DNA from: Collinsella sp.
GTDB lineage: Bacteria > Actinomycetota > Coriobacteriia > Coriobacteriales > Coriobacteriaceae
NCBI GenBank assembly: GCA_019414325.1
Contig: DXMG01000016.1
Span: forward strand, 28,758-45,122
Direction: 5' to 3'
DNA length: 16,365 bases
A model generated the notes under the pieces. The model did not search any database. It was not told where the DNA came from and saw nothing but the letters and a program-made list of their open reading frames with translations. Positions 1-7,917 of this stretch are shown in pieces (the first letter of the stretch is position 1; each line of letters starts with the position of its first letter). A program made the translations under genes and the position numbers.

Positions 1-2440
1 CGTTGTCTTCTGCCAAAAGGACGTTCATGCCGGCAAGCGAGCAACTGTATGTCTGCTTGGACGCACGTTCTTTTGCCTGAGGGTTCTTGTCGATATCGAG
101 CGGTATCTGGACGTTGAACGTGCTTCCCGCGCCAACCTCACTCGAAATCTCAATCGTGCCGCCCATCATATCGATGAGCGATTTGACGATAGACATGCCA
201 ATGCCGGTTCCTTGGAACTTGCTGCGCGCATCGTCGCCTTCCTGGGCAAACGGCTCGTAAATGTGCGTCAAAAACTCGGGCGTCATACCAATGCCGGTAT
301 CCGAGACGCTAAAGCAAAACACGGCGTGCTCGTCGTCGACCGGTTTGATGGTCGATGAGAACGTGACGGTGCCTCCGTGCTTGTTGTACTTGATGCTGTT
401 GTCGAGCAGGTTGACAAGGATCTGCCGAATATGGGTGGGGCTGCCGATCATATATTGGTCGACAGCGTAGGGCTCGCTGGTGTCGAGCATGGTTATGCCG
501 CGGTCCGATGCGCGGAGCTTGCACAGTACGAGCGCATTGTCGCACAGCTCTTTAAGGTTGAATGATTCGTGCTCGAGCGTCACTTTGCACTCCTCGATCC
601 TGCCCATCTCGAGGATGTCGTTAATCAGTGACAGCAGGTGATTGGCGGCAACGCGCGCCTTGGCGCGGCTTTCGCGGGCGACCTGCATGTCGCCTTCTCT
701 CAATTCCTCAATTTCGATAAGGCCCAGGATGCCGTTGAGCGGCGTGCGGATGTCGTGGCTCATGCGCGTGAGGAAAGCGGTTTTGGCGGCGTTGGCGGCG
801 TCAGCTTTCTGCCGTTCCTCCTGTGCGCGGTAAAGCGACCAGACAAGGATGGCGATGCTGGTGAGCAAGATGCAGATGATAACAGTCGCAATGGCGGTGC
901 GGTTACGATAGAAAAACTGGAACGTGTCCGATTCTTGCGCCGAGTACGATGTGGGGAAATAGCTGTTTGCAGAGAGCGATTCACCTGCATTGACGATGCC
1001 CTTATTGATGATTCCCAGCAGCTCGGGCTTGCCGCGCGAAATTAAACACGATAGCTGCGCCGTGTTGGTGAGTTCCTGTGTTTCGAAATCCTCGATGTCG
1101 TAGGTGTCGCGGAGAGTTTCCAGGCGCGTGCTGGGGACAATGATGCAACGTGCCTTCCCCTCATTGAGGGCTTTGAGCACCTCGCCGTCATTCGAGTACT
1201 CGGTTACTGTTGCGTTCGGGAAGAGACTCTCGAGCTCAAAACGGTTAACGATTGTGCTCTTTGTACAAGCGATGTTCTTAAGGTCGCTGTTCAGGTTTTT
1301 GCCACTGTGAATGGCGGTCAGCGAAACCGTTCCCATCGAGTTTGACTGGATGACTCCTGTCTGCTCGGCGAGCCAGTAGTCGCGAAACAATGGCAGGGCG
1401 ACATCGATGGTTCCGTTGGAAAGGGCTTTGATCATTTGCCTGTTGTTCGAGAGTGCGATTGTTTTGACCGTAATACCAAACTTGTCGTGCAACGTCGTTG
1501 CAAGCGAGGCGAGCGATCCTTCCATCTCGCCGTCGTCATTTTGCGTGCAGTAGGGAAGTTGGTTTTTAAGATAGCCGAGCGTGATGGTATTGCCGTTTGC
1601 TTTGATCCAGGTGGTCTCGGGGCCGGTGAGCGATGACGAGCCACTGTTTTGGGTCGAGTAACTCGATTTGACTTCCTCGTTATAGCGCGGGTTATCGCGG
1701 GCGATGGTCGTCATGGCGGCGTTGATGTCGTTCATCAGATCGGGGCGGCTTTTGGGAACGGCAAAATAGTAGTCGCTCGAGCCTACGTAGAACATGGGTG
1801 ACGCATCGGGCGACGAAATGGTATCGTTCATGATGACGGCGTCGACCTCGCCGTCTGCAAGCGCCTCAAAGAGGGCGCTGCCGGTGTCGATTTCTTTATA
1901 GGTGCAGGTGACGCCTTCGTCGGCGAGCCACTGCTGGCCGACGATAGTTTGCATAACGCCAGAGTTGCAGCCGATGGTGAGGCCTTGGAGCGCCTGGGGG
2001 TCACCCTTGGCCAGATCGTCGCGGTCGGGCCTGGCGTAGATGTAGTAGCGCTCGGTGCCCTCGGGGTTCGAGGAAAAGAGCAGCTTCTGCTCGCGTTCTG
2101 CCGAATACGAGATGTTGGGCATGAGGTCGATTTCGCCTGCTTCGAGCATGTCCATAAGCTCGGAGAAGGTGCCGCTAACGTATTCGTATTGCCAGCCCTT
2201 TGTGTAATACGAGAGGGTCTGGAGGTACTCGTAGCCCCACCCCGAGAGTCGCTCGCCCGGCATGCCTTCCTGGAAGCCTTTGTTGTTGACGAGCCAGCCA
2301 ACGCGGACCGTCTTGACCTGCTGGTCGGAGTCGGCGGCAAAGGCGGGGGCGGGCATGACGGCGCTCAGTATGGCGAGCGCGGCAAGCGCGACGGCCAGGG
2401 TGCGATATAGAGCCAAGCGAAGGACGGCGGAAGGTTTCAC
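1..2440 (-). CDS. Hybrid sensor histidine kinase with two solute-binding-like sensor domains (3' end outside window)
   Basis: Read on the minus strand from a GTG at 2440; 813 codons are open to the window edge. The GTG is chosen because AGGAT lies 5 nt upstream, while the ATG at 2442 runs straight into a stop. Residues 1-35 form a signal peptide or N-terminal anchor ending in AFA. Two type 2 periplasmic-binding-protein-like (SBP_bac_3) domains follow, about 43-270 and 285-500, then one membrane helix at about 514-535. The kinase core has SHDIRTPLNGIL (phospho-acceptor H562), the N box LLDNS (N681), SDTGIGM (D714) and GTGIGMS (about 744-750). A receiver domain begins at 805 with MNVLLAEDN (acidic pocket E811, D812) and is cut off. 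This resembles BvgS/EvgS, but only about 26 residues separate the helix from H562, so there is no PAS or HAMP domain. It probably senses a small extracellular ligand such as an amino acid. The ligand and partner regulator are unknown. Confidence 0.93.
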   Translation of the reverse strand, partial: MKPSAVLRLALYRTLAVALAALAILSAVMPAPAFAADSDQQVKTVRVGWLVNNKGFQEGMPGERLSGWGYEYLQTLSYYTKGWQYEYVSGTFSELMDMLEAGEIDLMPNISYSAEREQKLLFSSNPEGTERYYIYARPDRDDLAKGDPQALQGLTIGCNSGVMQTIVGQQWLADEGVTCTYKEIDTGSALFEALADGEVDAVIMNDTISSPDASPMFYVGSSDYYFAVPKSRPDLMNDINAAMTTIARDNPRYNEEVKSSYSTQNSGSSSLTGPETTWIKANGNTITLGYLKNQLPYCTQNDDGEMEGSLASLATTLHDKFGITVKTIALSNNRQMIKALSNGTIDVALPLFRDYWLAEQTGVIQSNSMGTVSLTAIHSGKNLNSDLKNIACTKSTIVNRFELESLFPNATVTEYSNDGEVLKALNEGKARCIIVPSTRLETLRDTYDIEDFETQELTNTAQLSCLISRGKPELLGIINKGIVNAGESLSANSYFPTSYSAQESDTFQFFYRNRTAIATVIICILLTSIAILVWSLYRAQEERQKADAANAAKTAFLTRMSHDIRTPLNGILGLIEIEELREGDMQVARESRAKARVAANHLLSLINDILEMGRIEECKVTLEHESFNLKELCDNALVLCKLRASDRGITMLDTSEPYAVDQYMIGSPTHIRQILVNLLDNSIKYNKHGGTVTFSSTIKPVDDEHAVFCFSVSDTGIGMTPEFLTHIYEPFAQEGDDARSKFQGTGIGMSIVKSLIDMMGGTIEISSEVGAGSTFNVQIPLDIDKNPQAKERASKQTYSCSLAGMNVLLAEDN

Positions 2441-2526
2441 ATGAAATCCTATCGAGTTGAGACAGTTTCGCATAAGGATACCAGCTCAGCCTGCCCATTC
2501 AGCCGCCGCACCGCTAAACGGTTAGG

Positions 2527-2582
2527 TAGTCATTGGGGACGTTCTTAACTGACTAGTCGTTTAAGAACGTCCCCAATGACTA
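2527..2582. repeat. Perfect 22-bp inverted repeat with 12-nt loop
   Basis: The arms at 2527-2548 and 2561-2582 are exact reverse complements (left arm begins TAGTCATTGGGGACG). The 12-nt loop at 2549-2560 contains the palindrome GACTAGTC. It sits in the spacer between two divergent genes, so it is not in a normal terminator position and has no T-tract. A related fragment occurs at 16297-16325. The likeliest reading is a REP-like or small non-autonomous palindromic element. A regulatory role on the adjacent potassium-channel promoter cannot be excluded. Confidence 0.85.
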
Positions 2583-2583
2583 G

Positions 2584-2612
2584 TTCCGTTTGCGGGGGAG
2601 GCGTGGGACAAT
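2584..2612 (+). promoter_or_regulatory. Weak candidate promoter of the potassium-channel gene
   Basis: GACAAT at 2607-2612 resembles a -10 box, and TTCCGT at 2584-2589 lies 17 nt upstream as a poor -35 box. The pair directly abuts the right arm of the inverted repeat. Match quality is low and the call rests on position as much as on sequence. Confidence 0.25.
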
Positions 2613-2652
2613 ACCGAGCGAATGTGATTGGGCGTCTGGAAAAGGGGTCGCG

Positions 2653-3078
2653 ATGAACAAGTTGAGGACGCTTGCCGACGTGTTGCGCCAGGCTGGCTTT
2701 GCACGCATCACGGGCCTGTTTCTCGTCTTCTATCTGCTGTGCTCGACGGCCGTCTGGCTGTCCGAGCCCACGACCCTTACGTTTGGCGACGGCCTCTGGT
2801 TTAGCTTTGAGACCGTATCGACCATCGGCTTTGGCGATATCCCGGCCGAGACGCCGGTTGCCCGCGCTATCACTGTCGTTTTGAGCGTCATCAGCATCTT
2901 CTACATCGCCATGCTCACGGGCGTGGCGGTGAACTACTGCAATACGCTCATCAAGATGCGCCAAAAGGACACCATGGCGCGCTTTATGGACGATCTTGAG
3001 CATTTGGAAGAGCTCGATCGTGACGAGCTTGCCGACCTATCGCGCCGTGTGCGCGAATATCGCCGACGCCAACGCTAG
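2653..3078 (+). CDS. Two-transmembrane potassium channel (Ion_trans_2 type)
   Basis: This 141-residue protein starts at ATG 2653, preceded by AAAGGGGT at 2641-2648. An in-frame ATG at 2590 would add 21 residues that look unrelated to the family and lacks a good ribosome site. The protein has a first helix at about 17-37, a pore loop with the selectivity filter TIGFGD (57-62, a conservative variant of TVGYGD), and a second helix at about 70-94. A short charged cytoplasmic tail follows (about 95-141, rich in D, E and R, probably helical). This is the minimal KcsA/MthK pore topology, which would act as a tetramer in the inner membrane to pass K+. There is no RCK/TrkA-N ligand-binding domain in the protein or next door, so the gating signal is not visible. 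The LOG-family gene follows after 37 nt in the same direction and may be co-transcribed. Confidence 0.88.
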   Translation: MNKLRTLADVLRQAGFARITGLFLVFYLLCSTAVWLSEPTTLTFGDGLWFSFETVSTIGFGDIPAETPVARAITVVLSVISIFYIAMLTGVAVNYCNTLIKMRQKDTMARFMDDLEHLEELDRDELADLSRRVREYRRRQR

Positions 3079-3115
3079 AACGGGCGCCGCGCGTCACGAT
3101 GAGGGGGACAAAAAT

Positions 3116-3649
3116 ATGAATATTACGGTATACCTGGGCGCCAGCGTCGGTAACGACCCGGCGTTTCTGCCTGCGGTGCGGCAGCTCGGCACATGGATTG
3201 GCTCCAACGGCCACGCGCTGGTATACGGCGGGTCCAAGTCGGGACTGATGGGCGCGCTCGCCGATAGCGTGCTCGAGGCAGGTGGACACGTGACGGGTGT
3301 TGAACCGTGCTTTTTTATCGAGGCGGAGTATCAGCACGACGGTATCGATGACCTTATCGTGACGAGCGACATGGCCGAGCGTAAGGCCAAGATGATCGAA
3401 CTCGGCGATGCGTTCGTCGCCTTTCCGGGCGGTACGGGCACGCTCGAGGAGATTGCCGAGGTCATGTCCGCCGTGTCGTTGGGGCACTTGAGTGCGCCGT
3501 GCATCCTGTACAACCTCGGGGGCTACTACAACGATCTTAAGGCGCTGCTCGAGCACATGATTGATAAAGGGCTTTCGAGCCCGAGGCGGCAGCACGGAAT
3601 CTACTTTGCCGACGATTTGCGCGAGATTGCCTCGATTATCAACGGATAA
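3116..3649 (+). CDS. LOG-family (TIGR00730) Rossmann-fold protein, putative nucleoside-monophosphate phosphoribohydrolase
   Basis: This 177-residue protein starts at ATG 3116, with GAGGGGG at 3101-3107 as ribosome site; the frame is open further upstream but lacks a comparable start. It shows the family pattern in order: YLGAS near the N-terminus (6-10), YGGSKSGLMG (37-46), MAERK (86-90, the family's MxxRK) and PGGTGTLEE (104-112). In characterised LOG proteins the R/K and the PGGTGTxxE motif bind phosphate and catalyse cleavage of the N-glycosidic bond of cytokinin riboside monophosphate or AMP to base plus ribose 5-phosphate. Older annotations call such proteins lysine decarboxylase, which is not supported. 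In a gut actinobacterium the true substrate is unknown. No signal peptide or membrane helix is visible, so it should be cytoplasmic. It lies 37 nt after the potassium channel. Confidence 0.9.
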   Translation: MNITVYLGASVGNDPAFLPAVRQLGTWIGSNGHALVYGGSKSGLMGALADSVLEAGGHVTGVEPCFFIEAEYQHDGIDDLIVTSDMAERKAKMIELGDAFVAFPGGTGTLEEIAEVMSAVSLGHLSAPCILYNLGGYYNDLKALLEHMIDKGLSSPRRQHGIYFADDLREIASIING

Positions 3650-3729
3650 GTCTTGAGCCTGCCCCACTATGACTCCCAATGGTGCCGTTTGCAGCGCAGA
3701 CGGTTGGCTCGTTCGGGCAACGCTCGCTC

Positions 3730-3735
3730 TACAAT
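3730..3735 (+). promoter_or_regulatory. Candidate -10 element of the ClC gene
   Basis: TACAAT lies 40 nt before the start codon, one mismatch from TATAAT. The best upstream partner, TTGGCT at 3704-3709, is 20 nt away, which is longer than ideal. The same CTACAAT string occurs before prfC, which modestly supports both. Confidence 0.35.
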
Positions 3736-3774
3736 AAAACGTATCCTTGTCGATTTTGACCGCGGGAGGACCCG

Positions 3775-5076
3775 ATGGATAGCCTTGCAAAGCCCAAAAA
3801 CCGAGCACTGTTTTTAGTTAGCGTTGCCGTGACCGGTGCGTTCGCAGGCGCCGCGGTCTGGCTGTTCTTTTTTGCGATGGAGCACGGTATCGACTATCTA
3901 TGGACCGAGATTCCGCACGCGCTGGGCGTCACTTCGCCCGAGCTTGCCAGCGGCCCGTTTGGCTTTCTGCCGTACCCGTTTTTCGTCTGCCTGCTGGGCG
4001 GCCTGTTAATCGGTCTGTACGAAAAGCTTACGGGCACCAAGACCGACGACCTCAACCAGGTGATGGCAAAGGTTAAGCAAGACGGGCGCTACCCGTACGA
4101 CAACCTGGGCAAGCTTTCGCTCGCGGCATTGCTGCCGCTGCTGTTTGGCGGAAGTATTGGACCGGAAGCCGGCCTGACCGGCGTTATCGCGGGCCTGTGC
4201 AGCTGGGTCGGCGACCGCATGCGCCGCTTTGGCGCCGAGTTTAGGGAGCTCACGCTGCTGGGCACCCAGGCCGCGCTGACGGCGCTCTTTACCGCGCCCG
4301 TCTTTGGCTTTGTGGCGCCGCTTGCCGGTAGCGCCGACGGCCAGGGTGCCAATGACGATGAGTCCGCGTCCGACGAGATCACCATCAAGCTTCCCAAGGC
4401 ACAGAAGACCATGGTCTACGGCATTGCGATTGCCGGCGGTCTGGGCACCTATCTGCTGCTCGGCCAGCTCATGGGCGGCGGCATGGGCATGCCCAGGTTC
4501 GAGTCCGCCGAGGTGGGCAGCCTGGAACTTGTCTGGCTCATTCCGCTGGCGTTGGTCGGCACCGTATGCGGTTGGCTGTACTTTGTCTCTGAGCATGCGA
4601 GCGAGGCCCTAGCGCACGCGATGGGGGAGCACCCTGTCGTTAAGGCAATGCTGGCCGGTCTAGCGCTCGCCATTTGCGGCACGGTCCTGCCCTACACCAT
4701 GTTTGCCGGTGAGACCCAGGCCGATGTACTTATGGAGACCTACCTCACCATTCCCGCCGGCGTGCTTATCGCGACCGGTCTGGTCAAGGCCATGCTGACG
4801 CCCGCCCTTATCAACCTTGGCTGGCGCGGCGGCCATTTCTTCCCCGTCATCTTCTCGGGCGTAAGCCTGGGCTACGGCTTTGCCATTCTTACCGGCGCCG
4901 ATCCGGTCTTTTGCGTCGCCGTCTGCACGGCCTCGACGATGGGCGCCGTTATGCGTCAGCCGGTCATGGTCGTGGGCCTGCTGCTTATGTGTTTCCCACT
5001 CAAGGGTATCGTCTGCATGATCATCGCCGCAGCCATTGCCGCTGGCATTCCACTGCCCAAGCCGCTGCGCAAGTAG
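3775..5076 (+). CDS. ClC-family chloride channel/transporter (YfeO-like)
   Basis: This 433-residue, strongly hydrophobic protein starts at ATG 3775 with GGGAGGA at 3764-3770. ClC hallmarks are GGSIGPEAG (125-133), the later stretch TALFTAPVFGFVAPL, and WRGGHFFPVIFSGVSLGYGF in the C-terminal half, the signature of the second inverted repeat. The layout agrees with E. coli YfeO, a putative ion-transport protein of similar length. In classical ClC exchangers the filter is GREGP, with the gating glutamate just before GP; here that place is Ile129, and a glutamate (E131) follows GP instead, as in YfeO-type members. Whether it exchanges Cl-/H+ or conducts passively therefore cannot be inferred. A polar, acidic segment at about 184-205 is probably a cytoplasmic loop. 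There is no CBS domain. It seems to be a single-gene unit, convergent with the EamA gene at 5171. Confidence 0.92.
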   Translation: MDSLAKPKNRALFLVSVAVTGAFAGAAVWLFFFAMEHGIDYLWTEIPHALGVTSPELASGPFGFLPYPFFVCLLGGLLIGLYEKLTGTKTDDLNQVMAKVKQDGRYPYDNLGKLSLAALLPLLFGGSIGPEAGLTGVIAGLCSWVGDRMRRFGAEFRELTLLGTQAALTALFTAPVFGFVAPLAGSADGQGANDDESASDEITIKLPKAQKTMVYGIAIAGGLGTYLLLGQLMGGGMGMPRFESAEVGSLELVWLIPLALVGTVCGWLYFVSEHASEALAHAMGEHPVVKAMLAGLALAICGTVLPYTMFAGETQADVLMETYLTIPAGVLIATGLVKAMLTPALINLGWRGGHFFPVIFSGVSLGYGFAILTGADPVFCVAVCTASTMGAVMRQPVMVVGLLLMCFPLKGIVCMIIAAAIAAGIPLPKPLRK

Positions 5077-5170
5077 CACGGCAGCGCGCGGTCAGTACAA
5101 ACATCTCAAGTCCGGTGCGGGCGCTGTGTCACGGATTTGCGGGTGGACTGGATTTCGTTCGGTATCGGCG

Positions 5171-6046
5171 CTACTTCCAAATTGCAAGCGCGGCGGTGCC
5201 CAGTACGATGAGGACGAGACCGATGGCGCTGCGGCGGGAGAGTTTTTCGTTGAATGCCAGGCGCGCAAATAGCACCGATACGACAATCGATAGTTTGTCG
5301 ATCTGCACCACGACACTCACCTGGCCTGCAGCGATGGCATAGTAATAGAGCAGCCACGATGCTCCAGTCGCGATGCCCGATGTTGCGAGAAATGTGAGTT
5401 CGCGCCGGTCAACGTGTGCGACCTGCTCCAGTTTTCCCTTGGCTGCCACGATTGCCCATGCCATAACCAGTACCACGCAGGTGCGGATTGCCGTGGCCAG
5501 GTTTGACTCGACGCCTTCGATGCCGATCTTGGCGAGGACGGAGGTGAGTGCCGCGAACACGGCGGCGCCGAGGGCGTAAGCGAGCCAGGTTCGGTCTTGC
5601 TGCTGCTCGGGTTCGGCGGACTGCTTCTTCTCGATCATTAAAAACGTGCCGAGGGTGATGGCAGCGGTTCCCACGAGCTTAACCGCAAGGTTGCTCGTCT
5701 CGTCAAAAAGCGCGATGGCGACCAGCGCGGCGAGCACGGTGCTCATCTTGTCGACCGGTACGACCTTATTGACATTTCCGATGCTCAACGCCTTAAAGTA
5801 ACAGATCCACGAAGCACCGGTAGCGAGTCCCGAGAGGACGAGAAAGAGCCAGGATCTGGGTTCGATGCTGCCAATGGTTCCAATGGATCCAGAAATGCCC
5901 GCCATTGCCCAGGCGAAAACGAGCACCACGCAGGTGCGAATGGCCGTCGCGACATCGGAGTCGGTCTGCTTGATGCCGCATTTGGCCAAGATGGATGTGA
6001 TGCCGGCAAAGAATGCTGACGCAAATGCTGCGACAACCCACGACAC
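5171..6046 (-). CDS. EamA-family (DMT) transporter with highly similar halves
   Basis: This 291-residue protein starts at GTG 6046, chosen because AAGGAGG lies 10 nt upstream (6063-6057 on the minus strand). It has about ten hydrophobic helices arranged as two EamA repeats, the usual drug/metabolite exporter fold. The repeats are unusually alike: residues 20-48 and 171-199 match at 21 of 29 positions, both containing ATAIRTCVVLV and AWA, and both halves carry a G(L/I)ATGASW motif. The protein is expected in the cytoplasmic membrane. The substrate (amino acid, nucleobase or drug-like metabolite) cannot be deduced. It stands alone: the next minus-strand gene upstream ends 271 nt away at 6318, and the downstream ClC gene is convergent with a 94-nt gap that contains no obvious terminator. 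Confidence 0.88.
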   Translation of the reverse strand: MSWVVAAFASAFFAGITSILAKCGIKQTDSDVATAIRTCVVLVFAWAMAGISGSIGTIGSIEPRSWLFLVLSGLATGASWICYFKALSIGNVNKVVPVDKMSTVLAALVAIALFDETSNLAVKLVGTAAITLGTFLMIEKKQSAEPEQQQDRTWLAYALGAAVFAALTSVLAKIGIEGVESNLATAIRTCVVLVMAWAIVAAKGKLEQVAHVDRRELTFLATSGIATGASWLLYYYAIAAGQVSVVVQIDKLSIVVSVLFARLAFNEKLSRRSAIGLVLIVLGTAALAIWK

Positions 6047-6063
6047 GGGTGCGGTGCCTCCTT

Positions 6064-6080
6064 GGATAATGGGTTTATCC
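6064..6080 (-). promoter_or_regulatory. Short inverted repeat next to the EamA ribosome site
   Basis: GGATAA at 6064-6069 and TTATCC at 6075-6080 flank a 5-nt loop, directly upstream of the AAGGAGG of the EamA transporter. It could be a small operator or a leader hairpin that affects ribosome access, or chance; a 6-bp repeat is weak evidence. The rest of the 6047-6317 spacer shows no convincing gene or promoter. Confidence 0.25.
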
Positions 6081-6317
6081 TGCGAGTTTTATGGACATGA
6101 GGATACCGCCCCACCATGAAGGTTTGATATGGCCGCGGCGAGACGGGGGTTATGTTCCGGGGAGCCATTTGGTGAAGGCTCGAATTGTCGATATGCTGTC
6201 GACTTCTCTTTGGTTTCCAAGATCTAAACGGCATGCTTCGAAGGGCGGCGGCGTTGTTGTTGCTTCGTCTTATCTAGTAAATGAGGTGGCGTGCAGCCCA
6301 AGCCCTTTGGCTGTCGA

Positions 6318-7016
6318 TTACAGGTCGCGTGCCCGATAGACCTTGGTGCTGACTGCGCAGCTGATTGCACATAGCGCGAGGGTAAGTGCGGCGATGCCTG
6401 CACACAGACAGCCCAGAACGGCGGGATCGGGATTCGCTCCGGCAATCGACATGAGCCAGTTGCTGATGGGGTTGGAGGAGCTCAGCGTGGCCATGGCAAG
6501 GCATCCGAGCATGGCAAACAGGCCAACGGATAGGCGCAGCGCCTCCATGTGTCCAAATCGAAAGAACAGCGGCTGTGCCAAAAACACCATCATGAGGGAG
6601 ATGAGCATCGATGCTGCCGAGGCGATTGCGATTTCAAAGACCGTCTGTCCCGTCGAAGGAATGCCCGCGCCATTGAAGAGCGGGATGGAGGCGATGCTCA
6701 AAAGCGTAGCTGCACATGCCATGAGGGCGGAGAAGACAATAACGCTCAGGTAGCGTGCGCAGATGATGTCTTTACGCGAGAGAGACAGCGTTGCGCGATA
6801 GCGCTCCCAACCGTTTTGATTGTCGAAGCCGGCCAGCGAGCTCATGACCATGATGGGTGACATGGCACTGACCGCGCAGGCGCCAGCGCTCATGCCGGAA
6901 TCGCCGTCCGATGCGTTGGCAAGGGTCAGCACGACGAATATGAACAGGCCGACGCCCGCGATGCTCGGGACGAGCGTGCGAACGATAGCGAGCTCGGACA
7001 TAAAGGCGCGTTTCAT
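6318..7016 (-). CDS. ABC-2 type transporter permease
   Basis: This 232-residue membrane protein has about six hydrophobic segments, roughly residues 13-33, 42-62, 88-112, 125-150, 160-180 and 195-222, with a basic C-terminal tail (KVYRARDL). Its ATG (7016-7014) overlaps the TGA of the ATPase gene (7015-7013) as ATGA, a classic arrangement for translational coupling. With the ATPase and the GntR regulator upstream it completes a YtrA-type regulator/ABC transporter operon. Such transporters in Firmicutes and actinobacteria respond to cell-wall-active compounds, but no substrate can be read from this sequence. The protein sequence itself is weakly conserved; the assignment leans on topology and gene order. 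Confidence 0.85.
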   Translation of the reverse strand: MKRAFMSELAIVRTLVPSIAGVGLFIFVVLTLANASDGDSGMSAGACAVSAMSPIMVMSSLAGFDNQNGWERYRATLSLSRKDIICARYLSVIVFSALMACAATLLSIASIPLFNGAGIPSTGQTVFEIAIASAASMLISLMMVFLAQPLFFRFGHMEALRLSVGLFAMLGCLAMATLSSSNPISNWLMSIAGANPDPAVLGCLCAGIAALTLALCAISCAVSTKVYRARDL

Positions 7017-7894
7017 TTCGAAGCCCCTTTCAGCATGAGGCGCAGATAGTCGTCAATGGTTGCCCGATCGCAGGGAATCTCGGGGAAGGCCTCGAGCGTT
7101 TCGCGACGGTTGGGCACGAGCACGTCCACGCTATAGGCGTGGTGGGCGGCACGGGCACCTTCGACGCAAGCCATAAGCTCGGCGGCCTGTGCTTGGGTGC
7201 AGTGGGCGATGCCGGCGCGGTCGGTAATGTCCTCGCGCGGCAGATCAAACACAATCGAACCGTTATCGATGCAGATGATGCGGTCGGCGGCACGATCGAG
7301 GTCGGACGTAATGTGGCTCGAGAGCAGCACGCTGTGCTGGCCGTCGGCGACAAAGGCAAGCAGCTCATCGAGCAGCTCCTCGCGTGCCATGGGATCGAGG
7401 CCCGCGGTGGCTTCGTCCAAAACGAGCAGCTTGGCATTGTGGCTGAGTGCACAGGCAAGCTGCAGTTTCATGCCCATGCCGCGGGAGAGGTCCTTGACCT
7501 TTGTCTTGGGATCGAGGCCAAATCGGTTGATGAATCCGGCGAACGTTTCGCGGTCCCATGTGGGGTACGTCGGGCCTACGAGCGACTCGATCTGGCCCAC
7601 CCTGAGCGTGGAGGGGAAGGGGCACGTGTCCAGGACAAGACCGACGCGGGAGCGTAGATGGCGTTGCGATTCATCGGGCGCGTCGGCGCCACAGCGCTGC
7701 CCAAACAGGTGCACCTCGCCGGCATCGAGCTTTATAAGCCCGAGCGCGGCGCGAATGGTCGTTGTCTTGCCGGCGCCGTTTGCGCCTACAAAGCCAACGA
7801 TCTGGCCGGGCTCCACAGCGAGCGTGACGTCGCGTAGTGAAAAGCGGTCGCTCACACGGCGTGAGATGCCTTTGAGTTCTAAAAGGTTTTGCAT
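7013..7894 (-). CDS. ABC transporter ATP-binding protein
   Basis: This 293-residue protein starts at ATG 7894, preceded by GAAAGG. The nucleotide-binding domain is complete: Walker A GANGAGKT (37-44), signature LSRGMGMK (136-143, a variant of LSGGQ as usual for BcrA/CcmA-like ATPases), Walker B LLVLDEATAGLD (156-167) and the H-loop SSHITSD with H194. About 80 residues after residue 215 form an extra C-terminal region, as in bacitracin-type or YtrB-like ATPases. It would dimerise in the cytoplasm and drive the permease encoded immediately downstream, whose start overlaps its stop. The GntR gene ends 23 nt upstream, so the three genes are almost certainly one transcript. Confidence 0.95.
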   Translation of the reverse strand: MQNLLELKGISRRVSDRFSLRDVTLAVEPGQIVGFVGANGAGKTTTIRAALGLIKLDAGEVHLFGQRCGADAPDESQRHLRSRVGLVLDTCPFPSTLRVGQIESLVGPTYPTWDRETFAGFINRFGLDPKTKVKDLSRGMGMKLQLACALSHNAKLLVLDEATAGLDPMAREELLDELLAFVADGQHSVLLSSHITSDLDRAADRIICIDNGSIVFDLPREDITDRAGIAHCTQAQAAELMACVEGARAAHHAYSVDVLVPNRRETLEAFPEIPCDRATIDDYLRLMLKGASK

Positions 7895-7917
7895 GGTATA
7901 GCCTTTCTTTCAGATGG

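Noticed and set aside
2527..2582. Bidirectional intrinsic terminator
   Set aside because: The genes on both sides diverge from this spot, so no transcript of theirs ends here, and no T-tract follows the stem on either strand.
2590..2652. Longer N-terminus for the potassium channel from ATG 2590
   Set aside because: The extra 21 residues are not channel-like, and a good ribosome site precedes ATG 2653.
3116..3649. Lysine decarboxylase annotation
   Set aside because: The PGGTGTLEE and MAERK motifs are those of LOG phosphoribohydrolases; real lysine decarboxylases are PLP enzymes with a different fold.
2984..3808. Open frame of about 274 codons antisense to the LOG gene
   Set aside because: It is a shadow of the real gene, crosses intergenic DNA at both ends and has no domain signature.
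6295..6314. Hairpin CAGCC...GGCTG after the ABC permease as terminator
   Set aside because: The stem is only 5 bp and there is no T-run on the minus strand, so it is not supported.
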